A stretch of DNA of 64,000 nt from Garcia nutans (lineage: Eukaryota > Streptophyta > Magnoliopsida > Malpighiales > Euphorbiaceae), in assembly GCA_947685225.1 (NCBI GenBank), contig CANTUV010000024.1, positions 17,812,001 through 17,876,000 of the forward strand, in the 5' to 3' direction. This document shows positions 1 through 12,128 of the stretch, in pieces. Below the pieces are notes generated by a model, which saw only the letters and a list, made by a program, of their open reading frames with translations, ran no database searches and had not been told where the DNA came from. How positions within the stretch are numbered: position 1 is the stretch's first letter; each line of letters begins with the position of its first letter. The position numbers and the translations under genes were made by a program.

Positions 1-796
1 TCACCAAATCTGTATTACAATCATTTTATCTAAGATTCAAATCCATGGATAACAATTTAACCGATCAAATATACTGAACAAAACACATGGCTTTAAGGGA
101 TTAATTTTCAAGCCTGGAACTTTTAGATCAATACTGTTCTTCTCATAATTTTACTCTCAATCTATACAAATACAAGACTAAGGTATATCTCAAGAATTAC
201 ATATTCCTTCTTTGCATTTTTGCCATATCAGAAGTTAACATATTTCAATTTTGTTTCAAACCAAATTGCACTCGTATAAATGATCTTTATCAACTTAATT
301 CATATTTCAACAATATTACTATACACATATTCAGTCATATGCAGTTCCCTTACAATTCTATTCATCACTTCATTTCTAATCCATTTACAATCTCTTATAA
401 TATACAAATAAATAGAACTTTCTATATGTAAATGCTTTGGGACTTTAAATATCATATAATCATCACGTTCAGTGTTCACCATAACAATTTCCACTGTTCA
501 CTAATACTTAAGTCCATGCCATGCTCACTTCCATCACATAATCCATTTTAGCTTTACACAGTTCAAGACCTAATCTCTCTTAGGTCCACTAATATATACA
601 ACATCACTTTCATATTAATAATTTCATAATAACACCACATACATCTTCATAGGTCACCTTCATAATGCGATTCACACATTTGTTTATATATATAATTTCA
701 TTCACATAGAAAATTCAATTTACATATCATATACATGTATACACTTAATTAGATGCTCTTATTTGTCATACATTCAATACCATTTTCCTTTATAAC

Positions 797-1020
797 TGTA
801 ACAACCGTCCCAGTCTACGTGCTGAGTCATTCCTATCCAGAGAAACCCTCAGGGCCTCTGGGCTAGGCTGCTACAATGCTAAACTGCCCTCACTACCTTC
901 CAACAGAATTCGTTTATCTGACTTACACCCAAAACACATGAGTGTAAATCGCCTCCCGGGATCGAACACCTGACTTCCCCCTTAAGAGAGTCAGCGAGAA
1001 TCATCCAGTACCATTTCTTC
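797..1020 (-). repeat. GC-richer island with a tRNA-type B box, possible SINE remnant
   Basis: Within the AT-rich internal region this segment is clearly richer in G+C. On the minus strand it contains GTTCGATCC (959-967), matching the RNA polymerase III B-box core GTTCGANNC. A weak A-box-like TGGTACTGG lies about 46 nt upstream. The other copies are at about 7494-7717 and 14185-14408. I found no clear target duplication or poly-A/T tail, so SINE ancestry is only an inference; no tRNA fold is evident. Confidence 0.3.
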
Positions 1021-2270
1021 CAATATGATGCAAAGTATTTATTATATATTTCCATATCCATTTTTTTTTTTACCCTTTTCAAATTGGTGACTTAAAATAG
1101 CTCATCTTCATTTGCTTATCCACTTCCCTTTTTGCTTCAAAACAAATTCTCATACTATCAATTACATTACTCAATTCGTAATACTTTCATGTGCAATATT
1201 AGTCATTTCATCTAGCTCATGTATTGCATACACATTAAACCATAAATATCCAAATAATCTTTATCAAATGCTACTAAAACTTCAACTTCTCGACTTACTA
1301 CTTCACTTAAACTTCAATTTGCCAAACTCATCTTTTCTTAAGATCAACCTTAAAACATCTTATATATATATCCCAAAGCAATATCCAACATATAATTTTC
1401 ACCAATATCCAGCTCACTTCAACAATCTCAAATATTATATATATTATTACCATTTCCATTAGCTTTCCCAATATCCAAGCATCTCACATTTCTAACATTG
1501 AATTCACAATGTTTTCATTAAAATAACAATATCAATTTATATTTTTACTTAACCAATACCATCTCTTTTTCCTTTAAACAAACCTTAACTATGTATATAT
1601 ATTTATTCCAAACTTTAAATAATCACACCTTGTCTATACTTACCAACTCATTCAATATTCCACCATTCTTTCCTTATTTTAGTAACATATCTTTCAATAA
1701 TAACAATCCAGCAATATTTCTCTGTCTAGCAAACTCAACATAAATTTTATTATAAAGGGGTTCAAAGTATAGAGGAAAGAGTGCATACTTTAATCTTGAT
1801 TTTTGATTTCTATTCATTTTTCAACTTTATTTTTTTTTAATATTTCAATTCACATTATGTCCCACATAATATTGCTCATAACCATCAACATTACATTCTA
1901 TGTTGCACACAACATGACATTTTTCATATGCATCATCAATATACATATATCACATTATATTTCACAATTCGTTTCCCATAATCAATTAGGCACTATGCCT
2001 CAATTATAATTCATTTACAACATCATTGCCGACAATCATGGTTTCTCATCACATTAAAATGATATACACCTATATCATCAACTATATTAAACACCTCATA
2101 TAACACAAATATTCTGCAATTCATATAATGCCACATCCGAGACCAACCTAGGTGTCAATGCATATGCATGTATTACCAATTTCATTTCAAAACTCTTCTT
2201 TTTAATTCATTTTAAGCGTTACAAAACTTTTTCTTTTTAATCTCACTTAGGCCGAGAATCTCGAACCTAA

Positions 2271-2282
2271 GCTCTGATACCA
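2271..2282 (-). other. Primer binding site, initiator tRNA-Met type
   Basis: On the minus strand the sequence TGGTATCAGAGC begins 7 nt after the LTR end. It matches the 3' end complement of plant initiator tRNA-Met, the usual primer of chromoviruses. Identical sites lie at 8968-8979 and 15659-15670. This fixes the orientation of the array: right to left is 5' to 3' of the element. Confidence 0.9.
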
Positions 2283-2593
2283 AAACAATTGTAACACCCC
2301 GATACCCTATATAAGTACTATACATATACCTAGTATACATACAGTAAGTATATAGAGTATAAGGATGCCACTTTTCTTTTTACTTTTTAAAACCTGTAAC
2401 AAAATTCAAACCATAATAGGTCAATTTAAAGAACACTTACAAAATCATTGTCTTTATCAAAACTTCATTTATACATATAATATAACATACTTAAAGTGGA
2501 TACATGTATGCATTACCCTCTAGTTGGTCTCGACAAAATTCTTACTCTTCTCGTGGCATGCCAAAAGACTTCATATCTTCCACCAAGCTACCT

Positions 2594-2630
2594 GCGCGAT
2601 AATACATCCGCGCTAAGCTCGAAAGCTTAG
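2594..2630 (-). other. Two-hairpin motif in the 3' half of the LTR
   Basis: On the minus strand, stem CTAAGCT/AGCTTAG closes a TTCG tetraloop and is followed at once by stem GCGCG/CGCGC. The same layout occurs in every LTR of this family here: 9291-9325 (second stem damaged by a 2-bp deletion), 15982-16018, 27786-27826, 39419-39456, 55640-55677, 58611-58648 and 60767-60804, and with different stem sequence at 25153-25193. Paired positions change together, which supports an RNA fold. Confidence 0.7.
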
Positions 2631-3162
2631 TAGTATAAATATAAAATACAAACATATATCATGGAAATACTAACATATAAAGATATATCAATTCCATATA
2701 CTTTTAGTTCTTATTAAGTTTATCCCTTTTCATTTGCACCTTTCATATCTTTCAACTAATTTCATATCTTATACACATATATATACATAACATTTCTACC
2801 AATTCCAACCCATCACTAATATTCACAATCAACATCTCAATACACACATTATACATCATACTAACCATAAGTCACATTTCCAATTAAGACAATCATTGTC
2901 ATCAACCACAATTCATCAATTGAATTCACAATCAATGCTAGTACACACATATTACATATCATCAATCACATGTCCAATGAAGTATACCAAAGATTTCATT
3001 ATCCATTTCTTTCAACATTTGTATATCACATTGACAACAAAGACAGACTCGGGCCCAACAGACACCACTATGTTATTTAGAGTTCAGAGTTACTGCTTTG
3101 GTCTATAATCATAATCATCAAGCTCGTAGGCATCATATATCAATATTTCTATCCATGGATAG

Positions 3163-3338
3163 TGTAACAGACCCAGTCTCTTGGACCATCAACTCATCAT
3201 GAGGAGATCCTCAACCCGGCAAGACTGTTACCAATCATATATCTCATATTCACAATTCTCATAGTGTAACAGACCCAGTCTCTTGGACCTCAATTCAACT
3301 CAATTTGAAGAGATCCTCAACCCGGCAAGACTGTTACC
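3163..3338 (-). repeat. Duplicated 70-74 bp unit with GTAACAG/CTGTTAC ends
   Basis: Two units, 3163-3232 and 3265-3338, each begin TGTAACAGACCCAGTCTC and end AAGACTGTTACC, so each has 7-bp inverted ends around a variable centre. The array copies repeat this about 6.69 kb apart. A similar pair is in the solo LTR at about 39819-39996, and an opposite-strand pair is at 58196-58338. Other LTRs of the family carry unrelated GGTTGGGT repeats at this position. Confidence 0.75.
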
Positions 3339-4239
3339 TTTTTTTTTTCATTTTATAGGCATGCCTCCAAACCCATAACTCTGAAGACTGAATAACACAT
3401 TAAACACATATTTCACTTATTGTTTCATTATCAATTTCAATCTCAATGCTCATTATCATCTAGGCAAACATGCCTTATTTCTTTCAATTGGATCATCATA
3501 GCCAATCACAATGGCTTCATCTCACATTTGAATCATCATGGCCAATTACAATGGCTTCACTACATATCATATCTCAATCCATATGATACATATAACATCA
3601 TTCATTACTAGAGCATTTATCATAACAAATTGCACATACCTTAAGAATGATCCTTATATCTTCCTACCTTTTCCATTTCATATTTCATCCTTTATATATA
3701 TATATATATATAGTAATATACATTCTTCATTTACATTCACAATATAATAGCTTATTTAACACTTTCATCCCAATGTGTTAATGTTCAAAGACATATAAGG
3801 ATATACAATCAAATAGGGTTTATGCTTACCTTGTTAATGCTCTTCACATCCTTCACCTCATTCAATCATCACCTTAGTCCAATTATATTAACAATATAAT
3901 AAATCACTTAACACATTTGCAAACAAATGTGTTAAGCCTCAAATTATGTAATTAAATACAATCATATGTATTGGTACTTACCTCAAGAACTATTCCCATT
4001 CCTCCATACATTTCCTCTTCCAAGAATTCTCAACATATAGGTTAATGCAACACAATCTCTTCAAAACCTAATCCAAAGATCATTATACATAGGTTTAGAA
4101 TCATCCACATACATTTGATTAGGGCATTCTTTGTTTTAGACATGTTTAAAGTGTTTATGTTTAGGTTTAGGTACCATAATACCTTTGAAGAATCAAAGCC
4201 ATGCTAAAAGAACAAAGAATAAAAACATTAACCCACACC

Positions 4240-4515
4240 TTTGAGGGACACGGGCAGCACCACTTGAGGGACACGGCCAAGCTTGTGGCCGTGTCTCTCA
4301 ACACCGTTTGGCAGTAGGCAACACGGGCATGGGACACGGCCGTGTCTCTCATCCAAAAACAGACAGTAGCAAACACCTTCAAGGGACACGGCCAATCCAG
4401 TGGCCGTGTCACCCCAAAACTTGTCCAACACGGCTAAGATCCTACCAACTTGGCCGTGTCACCCAAATTTCTCAAGTCTTGGCCGTGTCTCTCCTTGGTT
4501 CCAGCCGTGTTACTC
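4240..4515 (-). repeat. CACGGCC palindrome cluster in LTR 1
   Basis: Repeated GACACGGCCAAG and its complement GGCCGTGTC are packed in alternating orientation, giving many short inverted repeats. Copies in the array are at about 10930-11205 and 17625-17895. The apparent ORFs across it are reading-frame artefacts of the repeat. Related clusters lie in other LTRs at 41975-42545, 45745-45935 and 59566-59745. Confidence 0.85.
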
Positions 4516-5230
4516 AAAAACACAACCCTAATCAAAACCAACACTCTTCCAAAATGCATTTTCACACCCTTTTTCAACAATAATAACTTCATTCAATTGG
4601 TTCTAATCAATGTTATTAACACATATCATACATATTCATCACATTAACCACTTAAACAACACATAACCATTACATTAAAACATTCACCAATACCAAAACC
4701 CTAAAACCAACTTCCCACTTAATCTTCCACAATCAACCCCCATATATCTAACCATATTCACAACCAAACCAACACCAATTCCATCTTTTAACTTACAATC
4801 ACTTTAAACACTTATAAACACATATCAAACACACCAAATCATCACATCAACCAATCACAATTTTATTTAGACACAACTTCAAAATTGACAAAGGGAAACA
4901 AAAGAATTCTTACCTAAAATGAAGAAATTCCACAAATCTCTTGTCACAACCTTTGATTTCTTCTTCAATTTGCTTCTTACCTCAAGAACACTTCTCTTTC
5001 CCTTTTGTCTAAGGAAGAGTCGGCCACACACAAATGAGAAGAGGAAAAGATGAAGAGCAAAAGTCAAATTTTGCTTCTTATATCCACCAAGAGTTTTTAA
5101 CCTTGCAATTACTAAAACACCCTTCACCATTTAACTACCCTTTTGTCTCATATGTGCCCAATTAAGTAATTTCACATGCCACATAAAAATATCCTCTTGC
5201 ATTGACTCTCCCTTTGACCAATTTATATGT

Positions 5231-5238
5231 TATTTATA
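5231..5238 (-). promoter_or_regulatory. Candidate TATA box of LTR 1
   Basis: The minus strand reads TATAAATA about 200 bp inside the LTR start, a usual position for a U3 promoter. The same motif is at 11922-11929 and 18614-18621. The LTR is AT-rich, so chance occurrence is possible. Confidence 0.35.
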
Positions 5239-5437
5239 TCATCATATACCCAACATATAAACTTATCTCTAAACCCTAAATTTCTTCTCCAAAACACATA
5301 TACATATACATTCTCTTTCCATTTCTTTTCTCTTACAATTTAACACATATATACAATCCAATATATAACAACAACAACACTAACCACAACATCAACAACA
5401 TAATCAAAACTTTTAGGGCATATATGAGGATATTACA

Positions 5438-5475
5438 ATTCTCTCCCCCTTAAATAATTTCGTCCTCGAAATTAT
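5438..5475 (-). other. PPT with an upstream AGGA-loop hairpin
   Basis: On the minus strand, stem ATAATTTCG / CGAAATTAT (9 bp) closes an AGGA loop. It is followed by TTAAGGGGGAGAGAAT, the polypurine tract abutting the next LTR. Copies are at 12129-12166 and 18821-18858; copy 2 has one base change that shortens the stem to 8 bp. TTCGAGGACGAA before the PPT is, from memory, common in Tekay-type chromoviruses, supporting that assignment. Confidence 0.8.
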
Positions 5476-8400
5476 CTAGTATAATTGTAATTCATTCATA
5501 ATACCATACCATCTTAACTTCCATATGAAGTTAATTTTTACGCTTAAGTCATTATATCATCAAATCATATAGCTTCAACTCTCCTCTTTAGAATCAACCA
5601 CCTTCTTTAAATTCCTTAACTCATCATTCTATATGTCTATACATCTTATTACTTTCTTGATCAAACATTCAAAAGATCTCATTACATTTCCTATTAATAT
5701 CTTTATACCAGAATCAGATCATCATATAGCACAAAAATACTTTGTCAAATCTTTATATTTAATATATTTTGTTCTTCACTTCTTTGTAATTACTCTCTTA
5801 ACTTTAACCTTAAAAACTATAACTTATATCTGAGCATTAATTATCCATTCATTACAATCACTGTCTAAATAGACATCCATCACCCTCAATAGATAACAAA
5901 ATCCTGATTTTTCATACATGGAGTTATTTCTTTAGCATGCTTTTCACTTAACTTACATATTAATACATTACTTTTCAACCTATTTTATAAATAACCAATC
6001 TTTTTTCATTTTTCTCATGATGATTTATAATTATTATACTCCACTCATTCATGTCCAATCATACTTTAAAATTTACATCATATACATTATCATGTAAATA
6101 ACTACACTCTTGGTACAACTATACACATTAAATCTCAATAATGATTCATAATCTCAGCCAAATCTAGATCCATTGATTTATCTGTCACAATATATCCACA
6201 TTCCAATCTTGTTCACCTCCAACCAATAATTAATTTATTCAAACTTATCATGAAATTTCACAATATTCATATATGTATATATATTTATAACCTAATTCCA
6301 TTAGGGTAAACATATATACAATTTCTGATCTCTTCCGATCCATATTCAATCAAATTATCATGATAATAAATCACTTCAAATTATCTTTTAATATACACAT
6401 AATTTATTCTCTATCATCTTATTATAATACCCACCAATTCTCATAAAGGTTTTTATACCATATTTACTATCTACAATTCATGCACTCAAACCTCGAGTTA
6501 CATATCTTAAACATATTCAATATAACTTTCATAACATTCCATATCACTCCATATCATCCGCAACTCAAAACCTTTCCATAGTTTCTTTTTCCTCTCTTAG
6601 TCTTCACAATTATAACCAAAATTGTTAACATAAAATGATAATATACAACTTTATCCATCATAACTTTTAACTATACTTCTCAATTATAATTTCAACCTCA
6701 CCAAATCTGTATTACAATCATTTTATCTAAGATTCAAATCCATGGATAACAATTTAACCGATCAAATATACTGAACAAAACACATGGCTTTAAGGGATTA
6801 ATTTTCAAGCCTGGAACTTTTAGATCAATACTGTTCTTCTCATAATTTTACTCTCAATCTATACAAATACAAGACTAAGGTATATCTCAAGAATTACATA
6901 TTCCTTCTTTGCATTTTTGCCATATCAGAAGTTAACATATTTCAATTTTGTTTCAAACCAAATTGCACTCGTATAAATGATCTTTATCAACTTAATTCAT
7001 ATTTCAACAATATTACTATACACATATTCAGTCATATGCAGTTCCCTTACAATTCTATTCATCACTTCATTTCTAATCCATTTACAATCTCTTATAATAT
7101 ACAAATAAATAGAACTTTCTATATGTAAATGCTTTGGGACTTTAAATATCATATAATCATCACGTTCAGTGTTCACCATAACAATTTCCACTGTTCACTA
7201 ATACTTAAGTCCATGCCATGCTCACTTCCATCACATAATCCATTTTAGCTTTACACAGTTCAAGACCTAATCTCTCTTAGGTCCACTAATATATACAACA
7301 TCACTTTCATATTAATAATTTCATAATAACACCACATACATCTTCATAGGTCACCTTCATAATGCGATTCACACATTTGTTTATATATATAATTTCATTC
7401 ACATAGAAAATTCAATTTACATATCATATACATGTATACACTTAATTAGATGCTCTTATTTGTCATACATTCAATACCATTTTCCTTTATAACTGTAACA
7501 ACCGTCCCAGTCTACGTGCTGAGTCATTCCTATCCAGAGAAACCCTCAGGGCCTCTGGGCTAGGCTGCTACAATGCTAAACTGCCCTCACTACCTTCCAA
7601 CAGAATTCGTTTATCTGACTTACACCCAAAACACATGAGTGTAAATCGCCTCCCGGGATCGAACACCTGACTTCCCCCTTAAGAGAGTCAGCGAGAATCA
7701 TCCAGTACCATTTCTTCCAATATGATGCAAAGTATTTATTATATATTTCCATATCCATTTTTTTTTTACCCTTTTCAAATTGGTGACTTAAAATAGCTCA
7801 TCTTCATTTGCTTATCCACTTCCCTTTTTGCTTCAAAACAAATTCTCATACTATCAATTACATTACTCAATTCGTAATACTTTCATGTGCAATATTAGTC
7901 ATTTCATCTAGCTCATGTATTGCATACACATTAAACCATAAATATCCAAATAATCTTTATCAAATGCTACTAAAACTTTAACTTCTCGACTTACTACTTC
8001 ACTTAAACTTCAATTTGCCAAACTCATCTTTTCTTAAGATCAACCTTAAAACATCTTATATATATATCCCAAAGCAATATCCAACATATAATTTTCACCA
8101 ATATCCAGCTCACTTCAACAATCTCAAATATTATATATATTATTACCATTTCCATTAGCTTTCCCAATATCCAAGCATCTCACATTTCTAACATTGAATT
8201 CACAATGTTTTCATTAAAATAACAATATCAATTTATATTTTTACTTAACCAATACCATCTCTTTTTCCTTTAAACAAACCTTAACTATGTATATATATTT
8301 ATTCCAAACTTTAAATAATCACACCTTGTCTATACTTACCAACTCATTCAATATTCCACCATTCTTTCCTTATTTTAGTAACATATCTTTCAATAATAAC

Positions 8401-8986
8401 AATCCAGCAATATTTCTCTGTCTAGCAAACTCAACATAAATTTTATTATAAAGGGGTTCAAAGTATAGAGGAAAGAGTGCATACTTTAATCTTGATTTTT
8501 GATTTCTATTCATTTTTCAACTTTATTTTTTTTTTAATATTTCAATTCACATTATGTCCCACATAATATTGCTCATAACCATCAACATTACATTCTATGT
8601 TGCACACAACATGACATTTTTCATATGCATCATCAATATACATATATCACATTATATTTCACAATTCGTTTCCCATAATCAATTAGGCACTATGCCTCAA
8701 TTATAATTCATTTACAACATCATTGCCGACAATCATGGTTTCTCATCACATTAAAATGATATACACCTATATCATCAACTATATTAAACACCTCATATAA
8801 CACAAATATTCTGCAATTCATATAATGCCACATCCGAGACCAACCTAGGTGTCAATGCATATGCATGTATTACCAATTTCATTTCAAAACTCTTCTTTTT
8901 AATTCATTTTAAGCGTTACAAAACTTTTTCTTTTTAATCTCACTTAGGCCGAGAATCTCGAACCTAAGCTCTGATACCAAAACAAT
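5438..8986 (-). mobile_element. Complete non-coding internal region, unit 2
   Basis: The 3549 bp between LTR 1 and LTR 2 run from PBS (8968-8979) to PPT (5438-5453) on the minus strand. No retroviral protein motif is visible in any frame; the longest ORFs are AT-driven and lack domain signatures. An element with PBS, PPT and long LTRs but no gag-pol is a large non-autonomous derivative whose sequence signals still resemble a chromovirus. Confidence 0.85.
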
Positions 8987-11900
8987 TGTAACACCCCGAT
9001 ACCCTATATAAGTACTATACATATACCTAGTATACATACAGTAAGTATATAGAGTATAAGGATGCCACTTTTCTTTTTACTTTTTAAAACCTGTAACAAA
9101 ATTCAAACCATAATAGGTCAATTTAAAGAACACTTACAAAATCATTGTCTTTATCAAAACTTCATTTATACATATAATATAACATACTTAAAGTGGATAC
9201 ATGTATGCATTACCCTCTAGTTGGTCTCGACAAAATTCTTACTCTTCTCGTGGCATGCCAAAAGACTTCATATCTTCCACCAAGCTACCTGCGATAATAC
9301 ATCCGCGCTAAGCTCGAAAGCTTAGTAGTATAAATATAAAATACAAACATATATCATGGAAATACTAACATATAAAGATATATCAATTCCATATACTTTT
9401 AGTTCTTATTAAGTTTATCCCTTTTCATTTGCACCTTTCATATCTTTCAACTAATTTCATATCTTATACACATATATATACATAACATTTCTACCAATTC
9501 CAACCCATCACTAATATTCACAATCAACATCTCAATACACACATTATACATCATACTAACCATAAGTCACATTTCCAATTAAGACAATCATTGTCATCAA
9601 CCACAATTCATCAATTGAATTCACAATCAATGCTAGTACACACATATTACATATCATCAATCACATGTCCAATGAAGTATACCAAAGATTTCATTATCCA
9701 TTTCTTTCAACATTTGTATATCACATTGACAACAAAGACAGACTCGGGCCCAACAGACACCACTATGTTATTCAGAGTTCAGAGTTACTGCTTTGGTCTA
9801 TAATCATAATCATCAAGCCCGTAGGCATCATATATCAATATTTCTATCCATGGATAGTGTAACAGACCCAGTCTCTTGGACCATCAACTCATCATGAGGA
9901 GATCCTCAACCCGGCAAGACTGTTACCAATCATATATCTCATATTCACAATTCTCATAGTGTAACAGACCCAGTCTCTTGGACCTCAATTCAACTCAATT
10001 TGAAGAGATCCTCAACCCGGCAAGACTGTTACCTTTGTTTTTTCATTTTATAGGCATGCCTCCAAACCCATAACTCTGAAGACTGAATAACACATTAAAC
10101 ACATATTTCACTTATTGTTTCATTATCAATTTCAATCTCAATGCTCATTATCATCTAGGCAAACATGCCTTATTTCTTTCAATTGGATCATCATAGCCAA
10201 TCACAATGGCTTCATCTCACATTTGAATCATCATGGCCAATTACAATGGCTTCACTACATATCATATCTCAATCCATATGATACATATAACATCATTCAT
10301 TACTAGAGCATTTATCATAACAAATTGCACATACCTTAAGAATGATCCTCATATCTTCCTACCTTTTCCATTTCATATTTCATCCTTTATATATATATAT
10401 ATAGTAATATACATTCTTCATTTACATTCACAATATAATAGCTTATTTAACACTTTCATCCCAATGTGTTAATGTTCAAAGACATATAAGGATATACAAT
10501 CAAATAGGGTTTATGCTTACCTTGTTAATGCTCTTCACATCCTTCACCTCATTCAATCATCACCTTAGTCCAATTATATTAACAATATAATAAATCACTT
10601 AACACATTTGCAAACAAATGTGTTAAGCCTCAAATTATGTAATTAAATACAATCATATGTATTGGTACTTACCTCAAGAACTATTCCCATTCCTCCATAC
10701 ATTTCCTCTTCCAAGAATTCTCAACATATAGGTTAATGCAACACAATCTCTTCAAAACCTAATCCAAAGATCATTATACATAGGTTTAGAATCATCCACA
10801 TACATTTGATTAGGGCATTCTTTGTTTTAGACATGTTTAAAGTGTTTATGTTTAGGTTTAGGTACCATAATACCTTTGAAGAATCAAAGCCATGCTAAAA
10901 GAACAAAGAATAAAAACATTAACCCACACCTTTGAGGGACACGGGCAGCACCACTTGAGGGACACGGCCAAGCTTGTGGCCGTGTCTCTCAACACCGTTT
11001 GGCAGTAGGCAACACGGGCATGGGAAACGGCCGTGTCTCTCATCCAAAAACAGACAGTAGCAAACACCTTCAAGGGACACGGCCAAGCCAGTGGCCGTGT
11101 CACCCCAAAACTTGTCCAACACGGCTAAGATCCTACCAACTTGGCTGTGTCACCCAAATTTCTCAAGTCTTGGCCGTGTCTCTCCTTGGTTCCAGCCGTG
11201 TTACTCAAAAACACAACCCTAATCAAAACCAACACTCTTCCAAAATGCATTTTCACACCCTTTTTCAACAATAATAACTTCATTCAATTGGTTCTAATCA
11301 ATGTTATTAACACATATCATACATATTCATCACATTAACCACTTAAACAACACATAACCATTACATTAAAACATTCACCAATACCAAAACCCTAAAACCA
11401 ACTTCCCACTTAATCTTCCACAATCAACCCCCATATATCTAACCATATTCACAACCAAACCAACACCAATTCCATCTTTTAACTTACAATCACTTTAAAC
11501 ACTTATAAACACATATCAAACACACCAAATCATCACATCAACCAATCACAATTTTATTTAGACACAACTTCAAAATTGACAAAGGGAAACAAAAGAATTC
11601 TTACCTAAAATGAAGAAATTCCACAAATCTCTTGTCACAACCTTTGATTTCTTCTTCAATTTGCTTCTTGCCTCAAGAACACTTCTCTTTCCCTTTTGTC
11701 TAAGGAAGAGTCGGCCACACACAAATGAGAAGAGGAAAAGATGAAGAGCAAAAGTCAAATTTTGCTTCTTATATCCACCAAGAGTTTTTAACCTTGCAAT
11801 TACTAAAACACCCTTCACCATTTAACTACCCTTTTGTCTCATATGTGCCCAATTAAGTAATTTCACATGCCACATAAAAATATCCTCTTGCATTGACTCT

Positions 11901-12128
11901 CCCTTTGACCAATTTATATGTTATTTATATCATCATATACCCAACATATAAACTTATCTCTAAACCCTAAATTTCTTCTCCAAAACACATATACATATAC
12001 ATTCTCTTTCCATTTCTTTTCTCTTACAATTTAACACATATATACAATCCAATATATAACAACAACAACACTAACCACAACATCAACAACATAATCAAAA
12101 CTTTTAGGGCATATATGAGGATATTACA
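8987..12128 (-). mobile_element. LTR 2 of the tandem array
   Basis: This 3142-bp copy has the same ends and internal landmarks as LTR 1. It has lost two bases (CG) in the second stem of the two-hairpin motif near 9293, and carries GGGAAACGG instead of GGGACACGG in the CACGGCC cluster. It serves both as 5' LTR of the internal region to its left and as 3' LTR of the one to its right. Confidence 0.9.

Larger units (their letters stand above)
1..2289 (-). mobile_element. Partial internal region of the arrayed non-autonomous element
   Basis: This is the PBS-proximal part of an internal region, cut by the window start. It is AT-rich and I see no gag, protease, RT or integrase motif on either strand; the short ORFs are low-complexity. 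It carries a GC-richer SINE-like island at 797-1020. With a PBS at its right edge it behaves like a large retrotransposon derivative that would need enzymes in trans. Confidence 0.8.
2290..5437 (-). mobile_element. LTR 1 of the tandem array
   Basis: This 3148-bp LTR is read on the minus strand. It begins TGTAATATCC at 5437 and ends GGGGTGTTACA at 2290, with a PBS beyond its 3' end and a PPT before its 5' end. Inside are a TATA-like motif (5231-5238), a CACGGCC palindrome cluster (4240-4515), a duplicated GTAACAG-to-CTGTTAC unit (3163-3338) and a two-hairpin motif (2594-2630). It differs from LTRs 2 and 3 at several sites where those two agree. Confidence 0.9.

Noticed and set aside
959..967. 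A functional tRNA gene at the B-box motif
   Set aside because: No acceptor stem, anticodon arm or proper A box could be found around it.
1112..1462. 116-codon plus-strand ORF repeated in the array (also at 14500)
   Set aside because: AT-driven composition, no domain; broken in the middle copy and on the strand opposite the element. Not a gene.
4167..4647. Overlapping ORFs on both strands with RDTA..LAVSL-type repeats
   Set aside because: They are translations of the CACGGCC palindrome cluster; the same pattern appears wherever the cluster occurs.
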